From contig JAJEKV010000026.1 in assembly GCA_021234155.1 (NCBI GenBank), forward strand, positions 4,461,713 through 4,525,712: 64,000 nucleotides of DNA. The letters run 5' to 3'. Below the pieces are notes generated by a model. It saw only the letters and a program-made list of their open reading frames with translations, did not search any database and was not told where the DNA came from. The position numbers and the translations under genes are program-made. Shown here in pieces: positions 23,380 to 35,673 of the stretch; position 1 is the first letter of the stretch; every line of letters starts with the position of its first letter. The DNA is from Isoetes taiwanensis (Eukaryota; Streptophyta; Lycopodiopsida; Isoetales; Isoetaceae).

Positions 23380-25018
23380 AAAGAATTCATGGCAGCTGCG
23401 CATCGAGTGTACTTCCAAGTATTGCTACAAGAAGTTTTGGAGAGTCCCTTCTTCTCCAATGGTAGATGAGAGTACAGACATGTCTCTAGAACAACATCTT
23501 ATTGTATATGTTTGTTACTTGAAGGAGAAAGGCAAAGGCGTCCCGTGTACTCGTTTTCTAAAGCTTCTTGCAATCAAAGATGGTATATCAAATATACTTT
23601 ATGACAGTATTGTTTCTTGTTTGAATGATTTGGGTTTGCCTTTCTCAAAAATGGTGGGTATTGCAACTGATGGTTGTTCAGCAATGACTGGCACACAAAA
23701 ATGGCCTTGTTACACAACTTCGTAAAGATGTGCCTCACTTAGTAGGTGCACATTGTGTTGCCCATCGAGAGGCACTTGCAGCAAGTGATGCCTTCAATTA
23801 TTTTCCTATATTTCGAGATCTGGAGAAATTGGCAAGAAAACTGTGTACATAGGTAGGTAGGTCTACGAAGAAGCATGCCTATTTACGCTTATTGGAGGAG
23901 GCATTTGATTTGCCAAAGCTGCATTTGCAACAAATTCATGAAGTAAGGTGGCTTTTTCAGAAATGTAATATCCAGAATTGTGAAGTTGATGCCTGCTTTA
24001 TTGCGCTTATGGGAGACAAATGATGAACCTGAGCTCCTCAACACCTCCAAGAAGGCAAGTGTACAATTTTATTTTCATTTTTTGGCTGATGTTTTGCTCG
24101 AGCTTAATCTTTCAAATAAGCAATTCCAAGACGGGATGATTGAAATTTCGAGCATATCCTATACTGTTTCTTCTACCATTGCTATCTTGAGATCAAGATA
24201 TTTATTGACCTCTTTTGGAAAGGGTGCCAAGTATATCACTAAATTCATTTCCATGATCGATGAGCATCACGGTCACTTGCTCTACAACGATGAGGATGGA
24301 TTTCCTCATAGGTATGTGCTTTCTTTTATGCTCTAAACTTAAAAGTGTTTGTGTTCTAAGCATGGATTCTCATACATGTATGTGCTTGCATTTGATACCT
24401 CAACATTCCAGGAGACTATTATCTTCATGTTCAAAACTTGGTCAAGAGTTCGTGGCTAAAGTTGTATCATGTTTAAGGCAAAGATTTCAAGAACGAACAG
24501 GCGATGTATTGAAAAGCACAAAACTCTCCTCAACGAATGATTATGCTATTGGTAGTGTGGAGATAAGACAACAAAATGAAAAGTGGGCAACTACTTTGTG
24601 CAAGAACTTTGGAGAAGGGAGGTATGGATTTGTTGATATTGAAAAATGCAAAGGACAGGTATTTGCATTTGTTGTGAGATTAAATGTACAGCATGGCCGT
24701 AAAAACATGAGAGCATTATGGGATGCTTGCAAAGAGCAAATTTAACTTTGATGTTTATGATGAAGTAATGAAACTGTGGCAGGCCACTCTTGTTCTTCTA
24801 GCAAGTTCTGTAGAGTGTGAGTGTGGTTTCCGAAGACAGAATTTGATAAAAGATGAAGATAGGGAATGTCTATTGCTGACTACACTTGAGACCTTGATGT
24901 TTTTGTCATTATCAGCACCTAGTTATGTAGATGTTGATTATGAATTGATTTTTTCTAATTGGATGGACCAAAAGCAACGTCGTGCTTTGTCATTGTAACT
25001 TTTTAATATGAATACAAT
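23380..25018 (+). pseudogene. hAT/ZMYM (KIAA1586-like) transposase-derived gene, frameshifted
   Basis: The blocks resemble the hAT-type transposase core shared by KIAA1586/ZMYM-like proteins. In order they are MVDESTDMSLEQHLIVYVCY (23459 on), LPFSKMVGIATDGCSAMTGT, then LRKDVPHLVGAHCVAHREAL in the next frame. LPKLHLQQIHEVRWL and DEHHGHLLYNDEDGFPHR follow, and the C-terminal block SVECECGFRRQNLIKDEDRE (about 24800) matches the hAT dimerisation region. DESTD and TDGCSAM are typical catalytic-core landmarks. A 100-nt intron at 24312-24411 joins the frame cleanly. Defects include an extra A near 23457, an extra A in the A-run near 23697, an in-frame TAG near 23852, and a stop near 24743 with a jump to a new frame. 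No terminal repeats were identified. It ends 56 bp before the Helitron at 25074. Not expected to make a full protein as assembled. Confidence 0.75.
24312..24411 (+). other. Spliceosomal intron, 100 nt
   Basis: The donor is CATAG|GTATGT and the acceptor CATTCCAG|GAGAC. Removing it joins DEDGFPHR to RLLSSCSKLGQEFVAKVV in one open frame. Unspliced, the upstream frame stops within the intron. This supports a real GT-AG intron in the transposase-derived gene. Confidence 0.7.
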
Positions 25019-25795
25019 CCGAGCCGCCCATGTTTGATGCGTGACATACATACAGGATAATTTTATTATATGACTAGTAACAGTGCCCAGCGTTGCTGGA
25101 CATAAGTTTGGTCTGAAAATATTTTGGCCGCAATTAGAAGAGCTTGCAGTAATAATCCAATTTTTGTAACTTTTTATAATAAAAACTTTGGAAAGCTTTA
25201 ACAACATTTTAAAAGAAGTCTAGCTGCATGTTATATAGTGTTGTATACGGTTTGAGTGGTGATTGTTCATAGCAAGTCTGAGTGAGAAAAATGTTAAGCT
25301 GAGCATGTTTTGAGGTAAGACTATAGTCAAAGTCTATTTATAGTCAAAGTCTATAACTCTTTGCAAGGCTGGACATAAGATGACACATTGTAAATGATGA
25401 ATTGGAGTCATCATCCTCAGTATACATTAAGATCATATGCTCATGTGGCGAGACACTAATGTTGAAATATAATATGGGAATATTATGGGATTGTAAGCTA
25501 AACACTAATAATGTCAATATTGTAGCGCTGCTACTATTGTGGTATCACTCTAGCAAAATTTAACATCGTCTTACATTTGGATATTATGGTCCAAACTTTT
25601 CTACCCTCAAGAAAAGTTGGAAATCGGTTAATGATAGAACCATGTCATTGTTCCATGCCATTGCGGAACTCATGTTTTGTAATAGCAAATATCTAAATGT
25701 TGAAAAGTTCACACTTGACAATATCATGTATTTGAAACATTCTAGGTGATGTGTCTGCAAAGCAATGTACCTTCTATTGCACCAGGCAACACAAT

Positions 25796-25959
25796 TATAA
25801 AATCCACTACCACAAATTCACACATGCAACAATTTCAATTTATTGTAATTTGGCTCTATAGAAATGTGCACTCGCAGTTATAAAATCCACTACCATAAAT
25901 TCACACATGCAACAATTTAAATTAATTGTAACCTTGGTGCCTTGTACTGCAACTTGCAT
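25796..25959 (+). repeat. 82-bp tandem duplication
   Basis: TTATAAAATCCACTACCA and TTCACACATGCAACAATTT recur at 25796-25836 and 25878-25918, a period of 82 bp with few differences. The second unit leads into CCCGCAATGCCGGGCATTAG (25981-26000), which resembles a plus-strand Helitron 3' end. Confidence 0.85.
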
Positions 25960-28061
25960 TCTACTCTATAAAAACACGCACCCGCAATGCCGGGCATTAG
26001 TTTATGCGTGTAGGTGGAATCTAATATTATAATATAAATAAATTTATGTTGCAAAGCGAAGATTTGAAGGGTATTTTACATGATTGTAATTGAAGATGGA
26101 CGATAGAACATCCACACATAGGATAGAGAACAAACCGGCTCTAGAAACATAAAAAAAAGTAGGAACATCAAGTTTAAAATTACACTTGCAATATTACCAT
26201 TGGGCAATGATGGTTGATGATTCCATAATTGTGGGAGAAAGCATTGTATATCATATGTCTATATCAGATTGATTGGATGGTGTGTTAAAAGTACTTTTCA
26301 TCCAAAAACCTAAGAATGTGGGGCACAACTCTACGTGCATTTAATAACAATATATATGGTAATGCTAATAGTTTATCACAAATTTGCAAGTAGCGTTATC
26401 ACAAATTCGCTTTGATCCTACTAATGGTGTTGTTGCTTTGTTGTTTCGCTATAAACTTTTCTTTGTTGCTTTGTTGCAATCTTGGCTGCGGTATTTGCAT
26501 GCTTACGCAAACCAACAAAATACACAATAAATTGGCACGGTATAGAATGACAAAAGGCATAAACCTTGCCATGGGTGAATCTGGGAGAACCTCAACACCC
26601 GGGGTACAAAGTATTAGAAATAACTCTTAATTCATTCCCTTTTTTATCTCCTGCTCCATCTAGAACTGTAGTAGCATCCTTAGACATGGAGACATGGTAA
26701 CATGTATTTCGCAATTAAATTGCAAGTGACTCAAGATTAAAAGCGACTCCCAAGAGTTTAAAAATATATGCATCTTCTCTCTTTGTTCTTGCTTGACTAA
26801 ACTCGGCTTTAATCCAATACCACCTCGATGACAAAAGTTGACTAACCTGCATTAGCTACAACATACCGCCCATGTACACAGTTGGACTTTGTGTTGAATT
26901 TGTCTCCGTTTCATGATGGAGCTCAAAGCCGATTGCTACGAATTTTGAACCCAGCAGACTTCATTGCGGAATGCCTGTGGATTCTACCACAAATATGCCC
27001 CCGCCATCGACCATCGGTCTATGAAAAGGTTAGATCCGCAACAAAGGTAATTGTTTGAAGATTAGCTAAGATAACTGGAAACTTGCTATGAAAAGCTTAG
27101 ATCCGGGCAATCTGAAAACCGGCGACTTGCATGCCATTCATAAAACTATCAAGATGCAATAGTACCTCGGAATACTACGTTTACGTTTCAAACCGCTTAT
27201 GATTTGAGTTTAAAGAGTTAGGTCGGTCGAGGATGTAGCGGCATTTGGGCCTCAATACAAATAATGGGATGTTATACACTCGAAACTAAAATTCCAAATC
27301 CGTCTTGCAAAGATGGCAAGTCTTGCGACATGGCAAGAGTATAGTTAAACAATAAAGCTGGTTGATGGCAATCAAGGTACAAGCTGAAGCTTGAGCGAGG
27401 GAGCTCTCACAATCCCAGAGATCGGCCTTGTCTCCCCAAAATTTTTTATTTAGCTGATCATTTCTAGTATTATTAGGGAAAGACTATTTTTCCTTTCTTT
27501 GCTCTATCATGGGAAAAGCGTATTCCATGAAATCATTCTTTTCTTTTATCCTTGAAACTTTCTAAAATCCATGATCTTCGCTCTATGTCTTCTTAGCCGA
27601 CTTATTTCTTAATTTGATTGCTTTCTGAACCCTAAGATACAAGTGTTTTTTGTATCGGTATTTCTATGAGACAAATGTTTATCCCTTTAGCTGATCCGGC
27701 TTATTTCCAGCCTGTACGCTTCAAACCTGGCTTTGACTACCAATCTAGCGTTGTGTCCAACTTTGAAACATTCATTTTAAGCTGAAGAATAGACCCTGCT
27801 TGCTCTTTTCCGAGTTTGTATGCTAAAAAATATCCAGCTTACATTTGAACTGCCCTGCTTGCTCGAATCCGACCTTGATAGCTCTAAATCCGGCATGAAA
27901 ATCTTCTATTCTGTTTGTAAAGGGATGACATTCTTTTACCCTAAAATTCCTGGTCGCAGCCTCGCTTATTAGCAGCTGACCTGATATAAGCTAGACCCGT
28001 TAGGTTTAAATATCAAGGAAAAAGCTTCTTTGGATAACATCTTAATTACCTTGCAGGTGCA

Positions 28062-28150
28062 CATGGCTTCACCGTTCCTAAGAAACAAATCCATGGCTTC
28101 ACCTTTCACAAAAACAAATCCATGGCTTTACCGTTCCTAAGAAGGAAATC
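28062..28150 (+). repeat. 30-bp minisatellite, three copies
   Basis: Units starting CATGGCTTCACCGTTCCTAA lie at 28062, 28092 and 28121, with small differences between them. They are inside the minus-strand Helitron. Confidence 0.9.
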
Positions 28151-28700
28151 CGAATTGCTTGAATATCCTTTTGTGTGCAAGTCTTTATAGCTCTGCAATT
28201 GAAATAGCTTTGTGAAGCTCTATGATCGTGGAGCATCTGCCCTGGGGAGGAATCTGACGGCCTCTTCCTAAATCGCTAGAGCCAGAAAGGGCAGGAAAAG
28301 AAAATCGAGAAAAGGCAGAAAAAAATCGTGGGCTATACGAACCGTCCAACTTTTAGGTTAGATCTGGGCTTTTTTTAGTTAAATCAAATCATGGCCATCG
28401 AATTTAAGGCAAATCAAATTCTGGCCGTCGGATTTAGGGCTCGATGCACTACGCACTTACGGTATAACATTATAATATAAGATATAATAATGATGGAATC
28501 ATTGAGTACTACATTCGATAAGGCAAATTCATGGCTTGGTTATTATCTGTTTAATTTGTTAATTTATTGAATTGAATGGTAGCCAAAAAATTTACTACGC
28601 AGCAGAATGGCAACGTTAAAAACTGCCATTCAAACCGAAAGGCAAGTTTTGGAAGCGCCCTTCAAAAGAATGGAAGGGCTGCCATGCAAATTTAACCCTT

Positions 28701-28986
28701 GGCTACAAGTTTCCACTTTTAGACTCTGTCAAAGTACATATACTAGTTACTCTAAAAATGGGCATTGATTTCTTGTTCTCAAAAGTTCAAAATAAAAGTC
28801 AAAAGCATGTTTAATGTTGAAGGTCAAGATAAAGACAATACTATTGGAGGTGAAAATGAATATATCTATCAATTATTAGTTATTGAGGCATCGTATAAGT
28901 ACACAATACCTAGTGTTGGGTACTTTTTTAGGTAGTTTTATAGACCCTAAATAGTACTTTTTAAGGTACATTGTAGCATGCTTATG
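28701..28986 (+). mobile_element. Small MITE, copy A
   Basis: A segment of about 286 bp runs from GGCTACAAGTTTCCACTTTT to the inverted end AAGGTACATTGTAGCATGC. It shares a core with copy B at 53352-53578 in the opposite orientation; both contain GGTCAAGATAAAGACAATAC and TTATTAGTTATTGAGGCATC. It is more distantly related to the 319-bp element at 33813 (shared AGTACTTTTTAAGG-type right end and CCACTTTT left end). No coding capacity. Confidence 0.6.
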
Positions 28987-30140
28987 CTCTAATAGCATGT
29001 ATTCTTATATAAATATGTATATTGCTCAGGTGGATTGTTGGATTCCATCATTCTGTGTTCCTAATTTTTTAGGGCTAATTTTAGTGTGTAGGTTTCGATG
29101 GTGCGAGCTATAGTTGAATATGTCAACTTTGCATGTGGCACTCTGCAGTGAGAAGCTCCATTTCCCATGCTATCATGCCGGGAAGGAATGCAGCTATCAA
29201 GCATATCAATTGTTGCCTGCGTATGTGTTTATGTCTTATGCATAGTTTAGATAAGGGAGCCTTAGGATCTTTATATTGGTGCCACTTGGTCTGGATAATC
29301 TTTTGGTTGTTACTTTGATTTCTTGTGAGTTATGATTTGTTGCGCTTTACTTGCTTTTGCGATGAGGAAGAAAGCCAAAAAGCTGTCAAGGGGCGTGCCT
29401 GTGCTAAGACTATGTATTGATGGCGATGAAAGCTTGATCGATGTCCGTGTAACTTTCCGATAGTCAGGGACAGATGCCCCAGACTGTTGGTTTGACAAGC
29501 TATCTAGCTTCTCTGACAGCCAGACTATTATCGGCGTTGTTGCAATGGGTAGGGGGAGTGAGCTTGATAATCTGCAATGCTAAGTAGTGTTCAGGCTTCA
29601 TCTCAAAACACCTCCTGCTACAAATTCTAGCCTGAAGAGATGCCTCTCTTGGGGTGCTCAAAAGCCTCCTGATGTTTATGAAAAGGCAATGGATTACATA
29701 TGATTTAAAATGATTTAATAACGACATTAACATGGTAATATTTGTCGTTGCAATTGTCCTTTTTTTTCTTTCTTTTTTTCTTTTAATATTGTGGCAAGTC
29801 GGTATAGAAGTAGGTCATATTTCTTTGCAGGATAAGTTTGGCACATGGAGGTGATGGGCAATGGTGAAATAGAGTTCTGGAGAGTTGGATCTTCATGATT
29901 CCATTCTAAGTTGGTATTGGTAGTATATGCAGAGATAGAAGAGCCAAAATCCTGAATGTTGAATCTTTTTTAGTCTTGTTTTTGAACTTCTATTTGCATG
30001 TCGGATCTGCGCCCACCACTCCCTCCCTTTTTCGATCCTTGCATCTGACGTGTTCTTAATTTCTATGTTTTCCATCTGTGTTGGCATAAAAATTAAAAAC
30101 CCAAAAAGGATCCCTTTTATTGTTGCGCAATGCCCTTATG
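28972..30140 (+). repeat. 1.15-kb dispersed repeat, copy A
   Basis: Direct repeat of 53564-54713. Shared landmarks in order are GTAGCATGCTTATGC, GGGCTAATTTTAGTGT, CTATCATGCCGGGAAGGAAT, GGGAGCCTTAGGATCTTTAT, GGGGTGCTCAAAAGCCTCCT and TGATGGGCAATGGTGAAATA-like text, ending in CAATGCCCTTAT. The copies differ by scattered substitutions and small indels. No long open frame is shared. Copy A leads into a LINE remnant, copy B does not, so it may be either a LINE 5' region or an unrelated element. Confidence 0.85.
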
Positions 30141-30259
30141 TGTGCGCAAAAAGTTGCATCCCTTGTTTGGCCTAATACAGTACAGGAAATGAGTGATGCA
30201 ATGACTATGATTTTGACTCAATCTGCTGACAGTTGTTTTATTTCTTATCGCCAGTGACA

Positions 30260-31165
30260 GGGGCTACCTTGCAATGCATGGTTTGATGCGGAATGCAAGC
30301 AACAAAGGTTAAAATTTAAATCAGCACAAGGGGTGAATAAGATACATGAAAGAAAGGTTTATATTCAAATGCTTAAAAGCAAGAAGCGGACATATCTGCA
30401 CAATAAGAATAGGAAAATGGTGGAAGAGTTATTGGCTGAACCTAAAAAGATTTGGAAGAGACTTAAACTGCGCAATATAGGGCTGATGGATTGCATGTTG
30501 AGGCTTTGATAGCACACGTCGGAAGCTATACAATGTGCACGGGGTTGAGGGTGCGATGGTAGAAGAAAGCGAGAGGATGTGCTTACTTTTACTATCAATG
30601 ACATCTGGGGATGGACTTAAGAGGCTTGCTAATGGCAAGCGGCAGATGCTTGTGGCCTTATGGCTGAAATGCTTAAATGGGCTGGAGAAGAAGTTGCAAA
30701 TAAGATGGTAGATATGTTTAATATGGCGGTGAGAGATGGGTTTCCCCGTCTTGGCGGTGAATAGGGTTGTGCCATTGCATAAATCGAGGGGGATGAAGCT
30801 GATCCGGGGAAACTATCGTACCATCATGGTTAGTAGTCTTTATGCAAAATTGTTTGCTTCCATACTTGAGCCGCCAAAATCAGCATTTGGACGAAGAGCA
30901 TAATGTCGAGCAATAGGGCAAGCGGGTTTTCGGACCCAAGAAGTCCACCACCGATCATCTGGTTACTCCGGTACTATGATGGATTAGGTTATTGGTAAAA
31001 GGAAATCTATGTTTACTACATTTGTAGATTTCAATAAAGCTTTTGATCGATTGGATAGGCAAAATCAGGCACGGGATGGTGGATTTGAGGATCCCATCGA
31101 GCCTTAGGCATGCTGTAAGTGTACTTTATAAGAAAGTACTTGTACAATTATCATTTACTTTTCTA
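30260..31165 (+). pseudogene. LINE-type ORF2 remnant (reverse transcriptase)
   Basis: Plus-strand blocks follow the order of a non-LTR retrotransposon ORF2. WFDAECKQQRLKFKSAQGVN (about 30278) is the linker after the endonuclease. A lysine-rich stretch (SKKRTYLHNKNRKMVEELL) is followed by EMLKWAGEEVANKMVDMF at the reverse transcriptase start. After MVSSLYAKLFASILE comes FVDFNKAFDRLDRQ (about 31020), which is motif A with its aspartate, and then LRIPSSLRHAVSVLYKKVL. Several frameshifts and stops separate the blocks, and the YxDD catalytic box and everything after it are missing. It belongs to a different LINE lineage from the copy at 60.6-63.7 kb. It cannot produce a working enzyme. Confidence 0.75.
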
Positions 31166-31399
31166 GGATCATGTGATGAAGTGGTAACCATCATTCAATT
31201 AAATTGGGATTATGTCTATTCCAAAATCGCGCCGTATAAGCATTTTATTGACCATTATATTGAATTAACCACACTTTTTTTTTGTGTTCATTTCGGGCTG
31301 GGAATATGCATTTATGTGAAAATGCAAAGGCATTCAAATATTCGATGCAAATGACCCATATTATATGATGAGAATGTAGGCAGTTGAAAAAGCAGGAAA

Positions 31400-34300
31400 T
31401 TGCCTATTAATTCGCACATTCACGGACGACAACGAAATCTAAACAATGAAATTGTAAAGCTTTACGAGTAAATAACAACAAGCAAGTTGCTACAAAACAG
31501 AGATTTTCGTGGTTCAAATCGCGTGGTGGCGATTTGGTTTGGCATAAATAACGCATTACAATAGAACATAAACTACAAAAACTAATCAGATTCATCGTCC
31601 TCGGTACTGCAGCGGTCCACGAGATCCAGCCGATCATGAACAAACCATGCCTCGGATTCCATATAAGATGGATTACAACATCAAAGGGATCAGGATAGAA
31701 GCGGACAGGATTCATAGCAACGACATCAAGCCAGTCCTGAAGTTCTATTTCTAGCTCGCGGCACCTGCAGAGGTCCGCATGGTTCATCTTGCAGGTAATA
31801 GAATGTGCCATAATAACAAGGAGAAGGCGGAGACCGAAGCCGATTCGGGGGCTATTTCATGCATACCTATTTATACACACCAAAATTATTGACAGTATAT
31901 ACCTACAAATTATTGCAAGTATAACAAACCGCATACATAATATAAAAAAATAATTACCTGGAACCAATAATGCTGATAAAAGAACACAATATATATTCAA
32001 AACCTTTAGGTATAAAGTATATTTCATATTCAAAACTTTTTGGAAAGTGTATTTTCTGTATACATATATATCAAAAAGTTCCCTTTCTAGGACGATTTTC
32101 TCAAGTTCCCAATCAATTTCCCCGTCCGATCAAGGTGTGGGTATAGTGTGTGTATCTCTTGACCCGCTTTTTCACGAAGCTATTTCTTGCGGGACACTAA
32201 CAAAGCCGGGCAGGAAGTCATCTTTGTCAAAATCTTGAGGATGATAGGATGGCGGATTCAATGATGTGACTGATTGAAGCAACACTTTAGAGCGTCATCA
32301 TCCACAATGATTATGCCTTCCTTATCCTCAACACCTAGGGCATCCATCATGTTGCGCAAAGCATTTCACAAATATCTTTTTACCCGTCGGTTCTTTAGGG
32401 TTTGTGAATGAAGCACATTTGCTTTGATCCCAGATGGGCGCTTCAATTTCTATTTAGCCTCGAGGCACTACTTTCAAAACATCCTGTATATTTCTATGCT
32501 CCATGGATGACCAAATTGCACAATGAAACAGGTGAAGGCCCGGTCCAACATCTCCTTCGGATAAGGGGCGGGTAAACATATTTTAATGCGTGTCTCAAAT
32601 GGTTGTTGCGCATACCATGACTTTTCAAAGCGTTGCTTTAGGTAACGTTCTACATAGCACACCATTCAAATCAAAGACCGGTACTTTTGGGAAGCCAAAT
32701 CATTTCTGTAAAGGAGAACAATAACGTATGAGATGAAAGAAATGGAAAACAAAACGCCGCCAGCGCCGATTTCATGAATGATGCATGTCAACATAATTCA
32801 AAAGTATGCTCTAGGAAACTCCCAAATCGGCCAGCGCGATTTCTATAAGCTTCTAGTTTGAAAATGCATGGATATCAAAAAAGGAATATTGTCACGATAC
32901 CTTTCGTCTTCATCATTCCCGTGTTCTCTTCATCCCTTGCATCTTTATTCCGACTTGCCTCGGTGCGCTAGAAGCACCAACCACATCGGTTGAGATCAGA
33001 CGGTGTGAACTACGCGCTTGATAGTTCATTACTCTTCACGCTAACACGGCTAGTGTTATCGATTTGGAGTCCGCTTCATCATCAAGATTGTTATTATCAT
33101 CATCCTTGGCATTGTCATCTTGGTCTATATTTTCGGGGCCAAGAATGTTCACGGGGCATGTCGATGGGTACTTGGAGATCGCACGCTTTCGTCCATGTCA
33201 TCCATGAAGTTGGTGCCCGCGCAATGCCATCTCTCGGACTCTCCCGTTCCTTAAGCAAATCACGAAGGTATTTCGCCTTAGAGCTAGAAGCTTTGTTTTG
33301 CCTTCCCGATTGGTCCCCCTAGGGGCTTCCTCTAGTACTTTCTCAAAGAAGAGGTCAAAAATTTACGGCTCGATCATCGGAGACGCTCACGGCATTTCCT
33401 TGCTAACTTCAAAGCTTCTCTACCGATGTAACCTCCAACGTGAAGTTCCCAAGTTGTTCCCAATGGACAAAATGCTTCAATGAGATCTTGGGAAAGATCC
33501 ATAGAGAACCCGTTCTTGTTTAGCTTCCCCTTATATGAAGTTAGGAGCTCATACTTAATGTGGCCCACAAGAACGGGTCGTCCTCGTTTTCTTCCTCATC
33601 CTCCTCTTCCTCCTCTAACTCTTCCACGACCTTGACAGCCTTCCCCTTGTCTTCTTGCTCCAGATAGAAGACGTTTCGCAGGATGCGTTCATCTAACTGA
33701 TAGCACTGCCATGCTAGTTTCTCTCCATCTGCTTTTCCCTTAAGCCTTTCATATTCCTTATCATCCATAATGGCTATCATAATAATAAGCACATGAGAAA
33801 GTTTACTTGCTGGGTAAAAGCATGTTAGGGTGTACCACTTTTGGAACCTGCAAAAGTACATACACTAGGTACTTCAGAACTGGGTACTTTCTTATTTTTA
33901 TTTTCATTAAAACTAGTACAAAGGTCCAAAATAAAAGTCAAGGACGCATTAATATTCAAAGTTAAGTTAAAGATAATGCTACCAGAGACCAAAATATATA
34001 TAAAAGTTCTAAAATGTAACTTTTATTGAGATATTACATGGGTACCAGTACCAGATCCACCTCGTACCTTTTTAGGTACTTTTTGGTCACTAAATAATAC
34101 TTTTTAAGGGACACCCTAACATGCTTTTACCACATAGCGTGCTGAAGTCAACATCCTTGGTTTCATCTATGAGGATCGCTTTGTCGTATGACTTTCACGC
34201 ATTCTAAGTCATTTGCGGCACTTAGAGCATATGCATAGGACATGTCGGGAGGGACATATAGTGGCGATTATTGTAATGCATTTTTGCCGTGCAACCACTT

Positions 34301-35200
34301 TGCATATGTTGAAGAGCGTATTATAGTCTTCAAGTGACCATCTGGCGCCTCGACTATCAAAGCACGAAGAGTGTGATATCATGAGGACCTTCACCCCACT
34401 TACGGCAAGGCACACTTGAAACCGGTGGACACTTGATAAAAAATGTGGATTAGTCTCCGGGGTCTGCTTCCTGTAGCGACTTTTCGTTTCAAGTCGGATG
34501 CAACTTTTTGTGTGAATTCCGATCTTTGCAGCGTTCTTCAACCTGGCGCTTGACAAAGTCCTTGGACCAAAATACATACTTCTTTAGGTCGCCGTTGGAG
34601 CGTTATACTTTTGCATTAGTCCTAACTCGACAACGACCACTCGATGTAAGCCTTTGCAATTCCTCACCAAGCGCCTTCTTGAGCACTCTAATATTCTTCA
34701 GCTCGTCGCATGCATCTTCAAAGGGATTCCATAGCCTTTGTTCTTTGAGGTTTTTCTTGTAAAGGATTTCCTTTTTCGATTAACCTATCAAAGGATGAGA
34801 TGAGTTCTTGATCTTCTAATCCTGGGCCTTCCTCATCTACGTTATATGGATATCAAAATTGATGTGTCAGCAGGGAGGAAATCTTCCTTGTGAATCGGCA
34901 ACTTCTTCTCCCGTAGGTGTCCGAATTCATTCCATTTCTCCCCATACGGGGATCTGGAAGCAAAAACTATCTTGCGGGCATCCTTGGGCAGTTGGTTCTT
35001 CGGCTGACATCACCCTTTTCATCTCCTTTTTTTTCTTTGATCGGTGCTCTTGGTCTTGTCGTATTATAGTCGACTAAGTGTCCTTCAAAGCAACTTGAAT
35101 TGGCTTTTTGAATTTGTGTACATGCAGTAGGCATTGGCTTCCCATATTCAATCCTGGCGGTTCGGAGAGCATGCTAAAGTTGCTCTATATAGGGCTGCAA
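31400..35200 (-). pseudogene. Unrecognised minus-strand coding scraps
   Basis: Several minus-strand blocks have protein-like composition. Near 34.7 kb there is NPFEDACDELKNIRVLKKAL. At 33.54-33.77 kb comes MDDKEYERLKGKADGEKLAW followed by an acidic run. At 33.37-33.57 kb the next frame has SMDLSQDLIEAFCPLG. At 32.47-32.67 kb there is VERYLKQRFEKSWYAQQPFE, and at 31.41-31.81 kb a 134-codon frame. Order and strand agree, so they may be pieces of one long decayed gene, interrupted by the MITE at 33813-34131. I recognise no domain. Origin from a large transposon is inference. Confidence 0.3.
33813..34131. mobile_element. 319-bp MITE with perfect 20-bp TIR
   Basis: The element opens with GTAAAAGCATGTTAGGGTGT (33814-33833) and closes with the exact complement (34111-34130). 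One further G/C pair extends the repeat to 33813 and 34131. The interior is AT-rich with no coding capacity and many GGTACTTT/AGTACC words. I could not identify a target duplication. The ends resemble those of the MITEs at 28701 and 53352 (GCATGCTAC or GCATGTTAG next to CCACTTTT), so the three probably form one superfamily. Confidence 0.85.
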
Positions 35201-35673
35201 AGGAATAACCGTTAGCTTTATAATCGTGAATTCAAACAATCCTTCTAGTTTATAATCAGCGCCACGCGATTTCATAATAAACAAGGTTGCATTATAAGCG
35301 GGAGCAAATCATTGAAGCGGGAGCAAAAGGAATATTCCTCAAAGATTCCTTTTTTCTCAAAAAGAGCTAAAATGAGGGTAAAAAATTTTATTTTGGTCAT
35401 AAAATTGCATTTTGACCCCCAAAATCATTCATTTTTTTGTGCAAAGAGAAAAATTATTTGTGCTAAAATGACACTTTTCCTAACATTTAAATTTATCACG
35501 AAGTGTGTTTTTAGAAAACCACTAATTTAAATGTCGTCCTACACAATATTTTGTTAGCTTGGATTGTATTCGAGAAAAACATACTTTTAGGGTACAATGA
35601 GTTATTTTTAATGATATAATATTTGAAAGTACCAAAATTGTATTTGGAATACATTTTGCTATTCGAGGATATG

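Larger units (their letters stand above)
25074..28482 (-). mobile_element. Non-autonomous Helitron, minus strand
   Basis: Read on the minus strand, the element begins TCTTATATTATAATG at 28482, after a host A. It ends with the hairpin CCAGC-AAC-GCTGG (25099-25087), a spacer and CTAG at 25077-25074, before a host T. The 5' region matches the element at 14384: both have GAGCCCTAAATC followed by GACGG and ATTTGATT. The 3.4-kb interior has no Rep or helicase. It carries short tandem repeats and DNA with repeated GATCCGG-type words around 27.0-27.9 kb, perhaps captured sequence. The two elements define one family with different interiors. Confidence 0.75.
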
